This document shows positions 1 through 6,104 of a stretch of 7,426 bases of DNA, in pieces. The position numbers were made by a program, and so were the translations under genes. The DNA is from ZC4RG30 sp964455685 (GTDB lineage: Bacteria > Pseudomonadota > Gammaproteobacteria > Steroidobacterales > Steroidobacteraceae): assembly GCA_964455685.1 (NCBI GenBank), contig CAYVZE010000099.1:1-7426 (forward strand), written 5' to 3'. Position 1 is the first letter of the stretch; every line of letters begins with the position of its first letter. A model generated the notes under the pieces. It ran no database searches, was not told the DNA's origin, and saw only the letters and a program-made list of their open reading frames with translations.

Positions 1-372
1 CTGCACCACCGGCACGCCGGAGATGCCGCGCGAGTGGGTGAGCTCGAGCACCTGGCGGATGGTCATGTCCGGCGACACGGTGATCGGGTCGCGGATCACG
101 CCGGCCTCGTGCTTCTTGACGCGGGCGACCTCGCGGGCCTGCGCCTCGATGGTCATGTTCTTGTGGATGATGCCCATCCCGCCTTCCTGCGCCATGCAGA
201 TGGCCAGGCGGGCCTCGGTGACGGTGTCCATGGCGGCCGACAGGATCGGGATCGCCAGCCGCACGTTGCGGGTCACCTGGCCGGAGAGGTCGATTTCGCG
301 GGGGAGGACGCTGGACGCCGCTGGAACCAGCAGGACGTCGTCGAAAGTCAGGGCTTCTTCGAGGATTTCCAT
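1..372 (-). CDS. guaB: IMP dehydrogenase, N-terminal part (runs off left edge)
   Basis: GuaB oxidises IMP to XMP with NAD+, the committed step of guanine nucleotide synthesis, in the cytoplasm. The 124 visible residues start MEILEEALTFDDVLLVPA, the classical IMPDH N-terminus. They continue with PILSAAMDTVTEARLA (about residues 42-57) and GGMGIIHKNM (64-73), both hallmarks of the (beta/alpha)8 barrel. From about residue 93 the chain enters the first CBS domain, ending in SRGISGVPVV, so this is the CBS-containing bacterial form. The usual length is about 485-490 residues, so three quarters of the gene, including the catalytic cysteine loop, lies outside the window. The start is the ATG at 372-370, because the family N-terminus begins there. 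A good -10 hexamer ends only 5 nt before it, so the mRNA may be nearly leaderless. The upstream gene is on the same strand 104 bp away, but guaB appears to have its own promoter. Family identity is certain from the motifs. Confidence 0.97.
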   Translation of the reverse strand, partial: MEILEEALTFDDVLLVPAASSVLPREIDLSGQVTRNVRLAIPILSAAMDTVTEARLAICMAQEGGMGIIHKNMTIEAQAREVARVKKHEAGVIRDPITVSPDMTIRQVLELTHSRGISGVPVVQ

Positions 373-377
373 ATCCC

Positions 378-406
378 ATTTTACGCGCGTGCCGCGGGCG
401 GGGCAA
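378..406 (-). promoter_or_regulatory. Putative sigma70 promoter of guaB, giving a near-leaderless transcript
   Basis: On the minus strand a -35-like TTGCCC (406-401; 4 of 6 matches to TTGACA) is followed by a 17-bp spacer and a -10-like TAAAAT (383-378; 5 of 6 matches to TATAAT). Only five bases (gggat) separate the -10 from the guaB ATG at 372. Transcription starting the usual 6-7 nt after the -10 would begin at or next to the start codon. Hexamers and spacing are read directly; function is inferred. Confidence 0.55.
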
Positions 407-427
407 AGCCCGTGGGACCGCCCGCGG
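392..427. repeat. 10-bp perfect inverted repeat overlapping the guaB promoter
   Basis: The arm ccgcgggcgg (392-401) is the exact reverse complement of ccgcccgcgg (418-427). The 16-bp interior can itself pair as gggc/gccc around aaa (401-404 with 408-411). The left arm covers most of the spacer and the first base of the proposed guaB -35. It could act as an operator-like dyad, or as RNA structure at the end of the upstream transcript. GC-rich DNA makes such dyads by chance more often, so a role is unproven. Confidence 0.5.
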
Positions 428-457
428 GGCTGCACGGCGCGATCCCGCCGTGCAGCC
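428..457 (-). terminator. 12-bp perfect hairpin after the large membrane-protein gene, possible terminator
   Basis: ggctgcacggcg (428-439) and cgccgtgcagcc (446-457) are exact reverse complements around a 6-nt loop (cgatcc). The hairpin begins 20 nt past the TGA of the membrane-protein gene and directly abuts the guaB promoter dyad. The stem is long and GC-rich, so it would be very stable in RNA. No U-tract follows it in the minus-strand direction, so it is not a textbook intrinsic terminator. It may instead protect the 3' end or slow polymerase ahead of the guaB promoter. Confidence 0.45.
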
Positions 458-476
458 ACTGCGCATTGCAGTTTTT

Positions 477-3400
477 TCAGCCCTCTTGCGCGCCTGCCGC
501 GCCCGGGCCGGGCCTGGCCGGCGGCGCCACCACCTTGCCCCGCCACAGCCCGCCGGCCGTCCAGGCACGCCACGCGGCCGGCAGCCAGCGGCGCAGCGCC
601 ACGGCGATCCAGGCGGCCCAGGCGAACATCAGCACCCGGTACACCCACATCGGCACGCTGAACACCCAGGGCCGGGGCAGCGCGGCGTCGCTGCGGTCGA
701 GGAACCACTCGAAATCCGCGCCGCCGGGGCCCTGCAGGCTCATGTCGGGCGCGGCCAGCAGGCCATGGCGCACGCCGGAGAACACCAGGCTGGTCAGCGC
801 CACGATGGTGAACACGGCCAGCGCTACCTGCACCAGGTGGAACACCCAGCGGCGGGTCTGGCCATGCGCCCAGCCCTCGCGCCAGCGCATCACCAGCAGC
901 CACGCGGCCACGGTGACGAACACCGGCCAGGACAGCGTGGACAGTCCCAGGCCCAGCAGCAGCCACTCGTGCAGGCGCAGCGGCGAGCGGCGCCAGCGCG
1001 ACAGCGCCCAGGCCACCGCCAGGAAGATGAGCAGCTCGCCCCAGTACAGCACCGTGGTGCCCACGCCGGGTCCGCCGGCCGCCAGCGCCCAGCGGTCATC
1101 GGGCAGCGACACGCGCGTGCGCACGTTGCCCGCCGGCAGGCCGAGGTCGATCAGGTCGGGGCGCGTGAGCAGGCCCGCGCCGCGGGGCGCGGTCCAGTGG
1201 ATGCCCACTTCATGCTCGCCGGCCAGCAGCGACAGCGGCAGCTCGCCGTTCTCGGGCCGCACCGGCACGGACTGGCCATCCACGCTCACCTCGGTGACGC
1301 GCAGGTCCGCCGGCAGCTTGAGCGTGTAGCGGCCGGCCTGGGTGCTGCGGTAGCGCAGGTGCAGCTCGCCATTGACCGAGCGCTTGCCGAAGCCCGCCAC
1401 GTGCGTGGCGGAGTCGATGGCCAGCGTGCGGCCGGGCGCTGGCGCCGGGCGGCGGATGGTGACATTGAGACTCTCCCCTGCGCGCGGGATGAAGTGGAAG
1501 GTCCACTGCCCGCCCTCGTACGGCGGCAGCGAGGGCGGCAGGCCGTCGAACTCCACGTGCCATTCCGGTCCCACCGCGAACACCCACTCCTCGGCGCGCT
1601 GCTGCGGGCCTTCGGGCAGGCCCAGCGACAGGCTTTCGCTGCGCGGGAGCAGGGACTGCCAGCTGCTGGAGAGCTGGCCGCGCGGCAGCGGCACGATGAT
1701 GCGGCCGTCGCGCACCTCCAGGCCGGCGCTGATCACCGACTCCCCTTCCACCAGCGGGATCTCCACCTGCAGCGGCGCGGTGCGGGGCGCAAGGCGCACC
1801 ACCTCGCCCTGGATGCTCCAGTCCAGGTCGAGGCGGAAAGTGCGCACCACGCGCACGAACGGCGGGAACTCGCTGGGCGCGAGCTCGGTAGTACCCTCGC
1901 CGGCCGTGCCGCGCCGCACCAGCTCCAGCGAGCCGGCGAGCAGGCGGCCGTTGCTGACGCCGGAGGCATCCCAGCCGGTGGCGCTGACGGTGATGGCGCG
2001 CGGCACCTGCGGGAAGTTCAGCTGCACGGTCTCGGCATTGGCGATCCGGCCGGACAGGCGCAGGGTGTGCGCGCCCTCGCCCACGGGCAGCCAGGCCGAG
2101 GCATCGCCCTCGCGCAGCGCGAACGGCGCGGGACGGCCGTCCAGCTCGACGCGCTCGAGCTGCCAGCGATCACCCGCCTGCGGCAGCGCCACTGCCACAT
2201 GGGCCAGCGCGCTCACCGACAGCTCCACGTCCAGCCGCTCGCCCGTGGCGCGCACGCTGGCGGACATGACCTCGGCGCAGCTGCTGCCGCACACCGGCGG
2301 CTGCGTGAGGCGGTTGCGCAGTTCGTTGAGCAGTTCGGTGCCGGGATAGCCCGGCGACTGTGCCTGTACCAGATCGGCCGGCGCGAGCAGCAGCACCGCG
2401 GCCATGCCCGCCGCCGCGCCGCGCGCCAGGGCACGGCGCAGCCGGGCCGGCAGCCACGGCGCATCCAGCGGGAAGTGGAAGGTGGCCCGCGCCAGCAGCA
2501 GCGCGAACAGCGCGGTGGCCAGCACGCCGATGATGCGCCACAGGCCCAGCGCCACCGGCCCCAGCCAGATGAAGCGCACCGACTGCGAGGGCTCCACCGG
2601 GCCGGACCAGCCGAAGCGGTAGGTGATGTAGCGCCAGTCAGGCACGCCGGGGCCGGCCTGCAGCTGGGTGCCGGCGGCGTAGCGGTTGAGCACGCTGGCG
2701 TACCTGTCCAGGCCGGAGGCGGTGGCCTGCCCAGCCTCGGGCACCGGCGCGGCGCCGGCGCCCTGGCCGTCACGCGAGGCCACCGGCGGCGGCGCGGGCA
2801 CGGCCACGGCGTCCTCCTGCGCCGGCATCATCCCCGGCACGACGGTGCGCGGCCGGGACTTCTCCTCGCCGTACCACTGCTCGTAGCCATGGGCCGGCGC
2901 ATCGAGCTGCGGATAGATCGCCAGCCGCAGCTCGCCGACCAGCAGCGGCAGCAAGGCCAGCACCAGCACCACGAAGCTCAGCGTGCGATAGCGGGACACA
3001 AAGCGGCGCAGGCGCCCCTCGGGCGCGGCGCGCAGCAGCGCGATGGCGGCGAGCGCATTGGCCCACAGCCAGATCATCGACGGGTCGTCCTGGTACAGCA
3101 GCGCCAGCGCCACGGCGGCCACCACGGCGGCCAGCGGACCGGCCACCCAGTGCACCAGCACGATCACCACCAGCACGCCGAACAGGTTCCACAGGCCCCA
3201 GCCCTCGATCCACGAGCCATGGGCGTAGTCGGCGCCAGGCGCGGCCAGCAGGCGATGGCCGGGCGGCAGGTGCAGTGTGCCGCTGACGTTGTCGAAGCGC
3301 GTGGACCAGCCCGTGGCCGGCATGCTGGCGCGGGCGCGCTCCACGCGTGCGATGGTGGACAGGTCGAGCTCGCGCTCGCGCAGCTCGACGCCGGCGGCGC

Positions 3401-4613
3401 CGTCCTCGCCGGCGGTGACCAGCAGCGGCTGCGCCATGCCCCCGGTGCGCGCGGCCTCGAGCCGGTACGGCGGCGCCATGTCGAGCCGCCAGTCGCGGTT
3501 CAGGCGGCCGGTGATGTGGTCGGTGAGGGTGTAGCCGCCGTGGCTGAAATCCAGCCACAGCTCGCGCGCCAGGCCAAGGCGGTTGTCGTCGGGATTGGAC
3601 AGCGCGCGGCTGCGCTCGGCCACGGTGAGCGAGCCGCCGGCAGGGATGCGGAAGGCCGGCAAGCTGCGCCATTCCAGCGGCACATTGGCCTGGGCGGCAT
3701 CGATGCCCTCGGCGCCTTCCACCGCGGCCACGCGCAGGCGGTCCATGCCCTCGAAGCTCCACACCTCCTCCTCGGGCCAGGGCGCGGCCGCCTCGGGACG
3801 GGTGATGGATGCGGCCGCGCCCGCTCCCCTGGCCTCCAGCTGCAGGGTGAAGCGGCCGGGACGCAGCTGCACGCGCAGCCGCCCGTCGTTCTCGTAGCGC
3901 GCCGGCAGCCCGCCGGACAGGTTCAGCGGCACGAAGCCGGCCGGCAGCACCGGCCCCAGCAGCACTTCGCGGCCGGCGCCGGCCACGTACAGCGACAGCT
4001 GCGTGACCAGCCGCGCCGGCAGGTCATCGCGCACCAGGCGGTGCACGGTCACGTCGAGCTGGTCGCGCTCGGCGGCGCTGCGGCGCTGGCCCAGCCACAC
4101 CGCATTGCCGGGACGCTCGGGCTGCGCCACCGGGCGACCGTCCAGAGTGAGCTGCACGAGGGCGGTCTGCGGTGGCACGGCCAGCTGCTCGGGGCGCGCG
4201 GCCCAGGCGAAGCGGCCGGAGAGCTCGTGCGTGCCGGGCGACAGGCGCAGCTGCGGCACGCCCTCGCGCGCCACCACCGGGGCGGCGCGGCCATCCAGCT
4301 GCACCTCGCGCGGCCAGTGCTCCAGGTTGCCGGGCAGGCTGACCCAGCTGTCGGCATGCACCTGCCAGCGCTGGCGGAAGCTGCCGCCCTCGGCGCCGAG
4401 GTTCAGTTCCAGCGTGCCCGGCCAGGCGCAGACATGGGAACGGGCATCACCAGGGGTGCGCGTGGCCAGGAAGGGACAGGCACGGAACTCCTGCCCGTTC
4501 AGCACCCATTGCTGCCACTCGCGCAGCGGCGCCGGCACCGGTTCGGCCGCCCGGACCTGCAGGACTGCCCACGCCAGCAACATCATCAACGACAGGTGCA
4601 ATCCACGCCGCAT
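477..4613 (-). CDS. Large multi-pass membrane protein with internal tandem duplication, function unknown
   Basis: I do not recognise a named family for this 1378-residue protein. It opens with MRRGLHLSLMMLLAWAVLQV, ending in RAAEP: a signal peptide of about 23 residues. Residues 24-470 are a beta-rich extracytoplasmic region. Hydrophobic segments lie near 473-490, 491-507, 512-529, 543-561 and 684-708. A Pro/Ala-rich linker of about 80 residues (about 575-650) comes before the fifth. A second signal-like segment (732-752) starts another beta-rich region (753-1186), followed by helices near 1187-1205, 1216-1228, 1229-1245, 1257-1279 and 1318-1341. Arginine-rich loops (530-545, 709-731, 1206-1215, 1244-1256, 1342-1350) fit a consistent positive-inside topology with both beta regions in the periplasm. 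The halves look homologous (see the repeat entries). The ATG at 4613 is chosen because it gives the signal peptide and has GGAGAG 9 nt upstream; an ATG 29 codons earlier has neither. No catalytic motif is evident, so an envelope structural or sensing role is only a guess. It is transcribed divergently from xseA. Confidence 0.88.
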   Translation of the reverse strand: MRRGLHLSLMMLLAWAVLQVRAAEPVPAPLREWQQWVLNGQEFRACPFLATRTPGDARSHVCAWPGTLELNLGAEGGSFRQRWQVHADSWVSLPGNLEHWPREVQLDGRAAPVVAREGVPQLRLSPGTHELSGRFAWAARPEQLAVPPQTALVQLTLDGRPVAQPERPGNAVWLGQRRSAAERDQLDVTVHRLVRDDLPARLVTQLSLYVAGAGREVLLGPVLPAGFVPLNLSGGLPARYENDGRLRVQLRPGRFTLQLEARGAGAAASITRPEAAAPWPEEEVWSFEGMDRLRVAAVEGAEGIDAAQANVPLEWRSLPAFRIPAGGSLTVAERSRALSNPDDNRLGLARELWLDFSHGGYTLTDHITGRLNRDWRLDMAPPYRLEAARTGGMAQPLLVTAGEDGAAGVELRERELDLSTIARVERARASMPATGWSTRFDNVSGTLHLPPGHRLLAAPGADYAHGSWIEGWGLWNLFGVLVVIVLVHWVAGPLAAVVAAVALALLYQDDPSMIWLWANALAAIALLRAAPEGRLRRFVSRYRTLSFVVLVLALLPLLVGELRLAIYPQLDAPAHGYEQWYGEEKSRPRTVVPGMMPAQEDAVAVPAPPPVASRDGQGAGAAPVPEAGQATASGLDRYASVLNRYAAGTQLQAGPGVPDWRYITYRFGWSGPVEPSQSVRFIWLGPVALGLWRIIGVLATALFALLLARATFHFPLDAPWLPARLRRALARGAAAGMAAVLLLAPADLVQAQSPGYPGTELLNELRNRLTQPPVCGSSCAEVMSASVRATGERLDVELSVSALAHVAVALPQAGDRWQLERVELDGRPAPFALREGDASAWLPVGEGAHTLRLSGRIANAETVQLNFPQVPRAITVSATGWDASGVSNGRLLAGSLELVRRGTAGEGTTELAPSEFPPFVRVVRTFRLDLDWSIQGEVVRLAPRTAPLQVEIPLVEGESVISAGLEVRDGRIIVPLPRGQLSSSWQSLLPRSESLSLGLPEGPQQRAEEWVFAVGPEWHVEFDGLPPSLPPYEGGQWTFHFIPRAGESLNVTIRRPAPAPGRTLAIDSATHVAGFGKRSVNGELHLRYRSTQAGRYTLKLPADLRVTEVSVDGQSVPVRPENGELPLSLLAGEHEVGIHWTAPRGAGLLTRPDLIDLGLPAGNVRTRVSLPDDRWALAAGGPGVGTTVLYWGELLIFLAVAWALSRWRRSPLRLHEWLLLGLGLSTLSWPVFVTVAAWLLVMRWREGWAHGQTRRWVFHLVQVALAVFTIVALTSLVFSGVRHGLLAAPDMSLQGPGGADFEWFLDRSDAALPRPWVFSVPMWVYRVLMFAWAAWIAVALRRWLPAAWRAWTAGGLWRGKVVAPPARPGPGAAGAQEG
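579..2351 (-). repeat. Copy B of the internal protein duplication (residues about 755-1345)
   Basis: Counterparts of the copy A landmarks are: cysteines C775 and C779; VELDGRPAPFALREG (822-836); GAHTLRLSGR (847-856); DGRIIVPL (969-976); AEEWVFAV (1007-1014); IPRAGESLNV (1042-1051); a four-helix cluster (1187-1279); LQGPGGADF (1293-1301); and a last helix (1318-1341). The copy is preceded by a signal-peptide-like stretch: basic RRALARG, then a hydrophobic core to LVQAQ at about 747-752. A further VSVDGQSVPV at 1109-1118 repeats the VxLDG theme within this half. Confidence 0.72.
2484..4526 (-). repeat. Copy A of the internal protein duplication (residues about 30-710)
   Basis: Ordered landmarks of the first half are: cysteines C46 and C62; VQLDGRAAPVVAREG (104-118); PGTHELSGR (126-134); DGRLRVQL (243-250); EEVWSF (282-287); IPAGGSLTV (323-331); a four-helix cluster (473-561); LQAGPGVPDW (651-660); and a last helix (684-708). 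Each has a counterpart in the same order in copy B. Copy A additionally has a long Pro/Ala-rich linker before the LQAGPG motif that is missing from copy B. The alignment is by eye, and the boundaries are approximate. Confidence 0.72.
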
Positions 4614-4622
4614 GCCCTCGCC

Positions 4623-4628
4623 CTCTCC
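4623..4628 (-). promoter_or_regulatory. Ribosome binding site that decides the start of the large membrane protein
   Basis: On the minus strand GGAGAG (4628-4623) lies 9 nt before the ATG at 4613-4611. This supports that start over the in-frame ATG at 4700, which has no purine-rich sequence before it and would add 29 non-hydrophobic residues ahead of the signal peptide. Confidence 0.7.
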
Positions 4629-4661
4629 GTTGTTCCCCTGGCTCCCGCGCCCGGCGGCAGC

Positions 4662-4667
4662 ACTGTA
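4662..4667 (-). promoter_or_regulatory. Weak candidate -10 element for the large membrane-protein gene
   Basis: TACAGT on the minus strand (4667-4662) matches TATAAT at four of six positions. It would give a leader of about 40 nt ahead of the ATG at 4613. No convincing -35 is seen at the right spacing, so this is a tentative mark in the 143-bp divergent region. Confidence 0.25.
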
Positions 4668-4744
4668 CACCCAAGGCCCGCAGGTCCGGGCCGGGCGCAT
4701 GGCGTCATGCCCGCGACGGAAAACGGCCGGACAGCGCCGCTTGG

Positions 4745-4750
4745 TAGACT
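4745..4750 (+). promoter_or_regulatory. Candidate -10 element of xseA, placed for a leaderless mRNA
   Basis: TAGACT (4 of 6 matches to TATAAT) ends 6 nt before the xseA ATG at 4757. Transcription would therefore begin at about the start codon. No Shine-Dalgarno-like sequence is seen in the tgtccc between them, which fits leaderless initiation. No good -35 is visible about 17 bp upstream (aacggc), so the call rests on position and the missing ribosome binding site. Confidence 0.35.
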
Positions 4751-4756
4751 TGTCCC

Positions 4757-6100
4757 ATGAACTTACGCGCCGAGCGCGACATCTACACCGTCGCGCGACT
4801 CAACGCCGAAGCGCGCATGCTGCTGGAGTCGGGACTGCCTCCCCTGTGGGTGGAAGGCGAGGTCTCGAACTTCTCCACGCCCTCCTCCGGCCACTGGTAC
4901 TTCACGCTCAAGGATCGTGATGCGCAGATCCGCTGCGCCATGTTCCGCTCGGCCAACAACCGCGTGCGCTTCCGCCCCAGGGATGGACAGCACGTGCTGG
5001 TGCGCGGGCGGGTGAGCCTGTATGAGCCGCGCGGCGACTACCAGCTCATCGCCGAGCTGATGGAGGACGCGGGCGAAGGCGCGCTGAAGCGCGAGTTCGA
5101 GAAGCTCAAGGAGAAGCTCGCGGCCGAAGGCCTGTTCGACGCGGCGCTGAAGCGGCCGCTGCCCTCCATGCCCCGGCGCATCGCGGTGGTCACCTCGCCC
5201 ACCGGCGCGGCCGTGCGCGACGTGCTGCACATCCTGGCGCGGCGCTTCCCGCCGGCGGCGGTGCTGGTGGTGCCCACGCCGGTGCAGGGTGCGGCGGCCA
5301 CGCCATCCATCGTGGCGGCGCTGCAGACGGCCGCCTCCATCCAGGATGTGGACGTGATCGTCCTCGCCCGCGGCGGCGGCTCGATCGAGGACCTGTGGTG
5401 CTTCAACGACGAGCGAGTGGCACGTGCCATCCGTGCCAGCCGCGTGCCGGTGGTCAGCGGCGTGGGGCACGAGATCGACTTTACCATCGCCGACTTCGCC
5501 GCCGACGTGCGCGCGCCCACGCCCTCGGGCGCGGCCGAGCTGGTGGTGCCGGACCGCCGCGCGCTGCTCTCGACGCTGTCCGCGGCGTTCGCGCGCATCC
5601 GGCATGCCATGCTGCAGACGCTGGGACGCGCCGAAGAGCGCTGCGCGGCGCTGGCCCATCGCCTTGACCGCGCGCATCCCGGCAACCGCTTGCGGCAGCA
5701 GGCGCAGCGGCTGGATGAGCTGGAGATGCGGCTCAAGCGCGCCGCCGGACTGAAGCTGGCCCGCTCCGAGGAACGCTTCGAGGCACTCAGGCAGCGGCTG
5801 GCGCGGCTGCATCCGGACAACCGGCTGGAGCAGCAGGCGCGGCAGCTGGCCGAGCTGGAGCGGCGCCTGAAGCGTGCCACCGAGCTGATGCTGGCGCGCG
5901 TGGAGCAGCGGCTGAAGCTGGCGCAGCGCGGACTGGATGCCATCAGCCCGCTGGCCACGCTGGAGCGCGGCTATGCCATCGTCACCGGGCCCGACGGGCG
6001 CGCATTGCAGGATGCGGCAGACGTGAAGCCGGGCGATGCCATCGAGGCGCGCCTGCGCCGCGGCGTGCTGCGCGCCACGGTGACCGGGGTGAAGGAGTAG
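4757..6100 (+). CDS. xseA: Exodeoxyribonuclease VII large subunit
   Basis: XseA is the catalytic subunit of exonuclease VII, which with several copies of XseB degrades single-stranded DNA into oligonucleotides in the cytoplasm. The 447-residue length matches the family (E. coli about 456). Residues 1-105 form the OB-fold DNA-binding domain, including LWVEGEVSNF and SSGHWYFTLKD. The catalytic domain follows, with RRIAVVTSPTGAAVRDV (140-156), VIVLARGGGSIEDLWCFNDE (200-219), SGVGHEIDFTIADFAADVRA (234-253) and PTPSGAAEL (254-262). The region from about 265 to 395 is a long charged helical arm with a 45-residue repeat. The C-terminus has the usual PLATLERGYAIV (398-409). No xseB is in the window. 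The ATG at 4757 is set by the family N-terminus; no Shine-Dalgarno precedes it, and the next gene starts 4 nt after its stop. Confidence 0.98.
   Translation: MNLRAERDIYTVARLNAEARMLLESGLPPLWVEGEVSNFSTPSSGHWYFTLKDRDAQIRCAMFRSANNRVRFRPRDGQHVLVRGRVSLYEPRGDYQLIAELMEDAGEGALKREFEKLKEKLAAEGLFDAALKRPLPSMPRRIAVVTSPTGAAVRDVLHILARRFPPAAVLVVPTPVQGAAATPSIVAALQTAASIQDVDVIVLARGGGSIEDLWCFNDERVARAIRASRVPVVSGVGHEIDFTIADFAADVRAPTPSGAAELVVPDRRALLSTLSAAFARIRHAMLQTLGRAEERCAALAHRLDRAHPGNRLRQQAQRLDELEMRLKRAAGLKLARSEERFEALRQRLARLHPDNRLEQQARQLAELERRLKRATELMLARVEQRLKLAQRGLDAISPLATLERGYAIVTGPDGRALQDAADVKPGDAIEARLRRGVLRATVTGVKE
5627..5950 (+). repeat. 45-residue repeat in the XseA helical arm (two full copies and a partial third)
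   Basis: Residues 291-335, 336-380 and 381-398 of XseA align at an exact 45-residue period. The three starts read RAEERCAAL, RSEERFEAL and RVEQRLKLA. The HP at 307-308 recurs as HP at 352-353 and SP at 397-398, and the NRL-QQA-L-ELE-RLKRA pattern recurs in the two full copies. This is the long coiled-coil arm that in known exonuclease VII structures binds the small XseB subunits. Confidence 0.85.
6092..6097 (+). promoter_or_regulatory. Strong ribosome binding site overlapping the end of xseA
   Basis: AAGGAG sits within the last codons of xseA, just before its TAG (6098-6100) and 7 nt before the ATG at 6105. This supports the amidotransferase start and suggests the two genes are translated from one mRNA, with ribosomes finishing xseA directly at the next start. 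Confidence 0.8.
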
Positions 6101-6104
6101 CCGC

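Noticed and set aside
458..477. A 5-bp hairpin (actgc/gcagt) followed by a T-run on the plus strand, resembling an intrinsic terminator.
   Set aside because: No plus-strand gene lies upstream to use it, and the stem is short. On the minus strand the T-run reads as A-rich sequence right after the stop codon.
34..1329. A 431-residue plus-strand open frame across guaB and the membrane-protein C-terminus.
   Set aside because: It covers the guaB start, the intergenic hairpins and the opposite-strand gene, and its sequence shows no recognisable domain. It is a shadow of GC-rich coding.
4614..4700. Upstream in-frame ATG at 4700 for the large membrane protein.
   Set aside because: It lacks a ribosome binding site and would put 29 polar or glycine-rich residues before a normal signal peptide.
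450..4760. A 1436-residue open frame on the plus strand antisense to the large membrane protein, its stop overlapping the xseA ATG.
   Set aside because: Its translation is a low-complexity mix of His, Gln, Arg, Ala and Gly with no membrane or domain pattern, as expected for the antisense of a GC-rich gene. The minus-strand frame has a signal peptide, helices with positive-inside loops, internal homology and a ribosome binding site.
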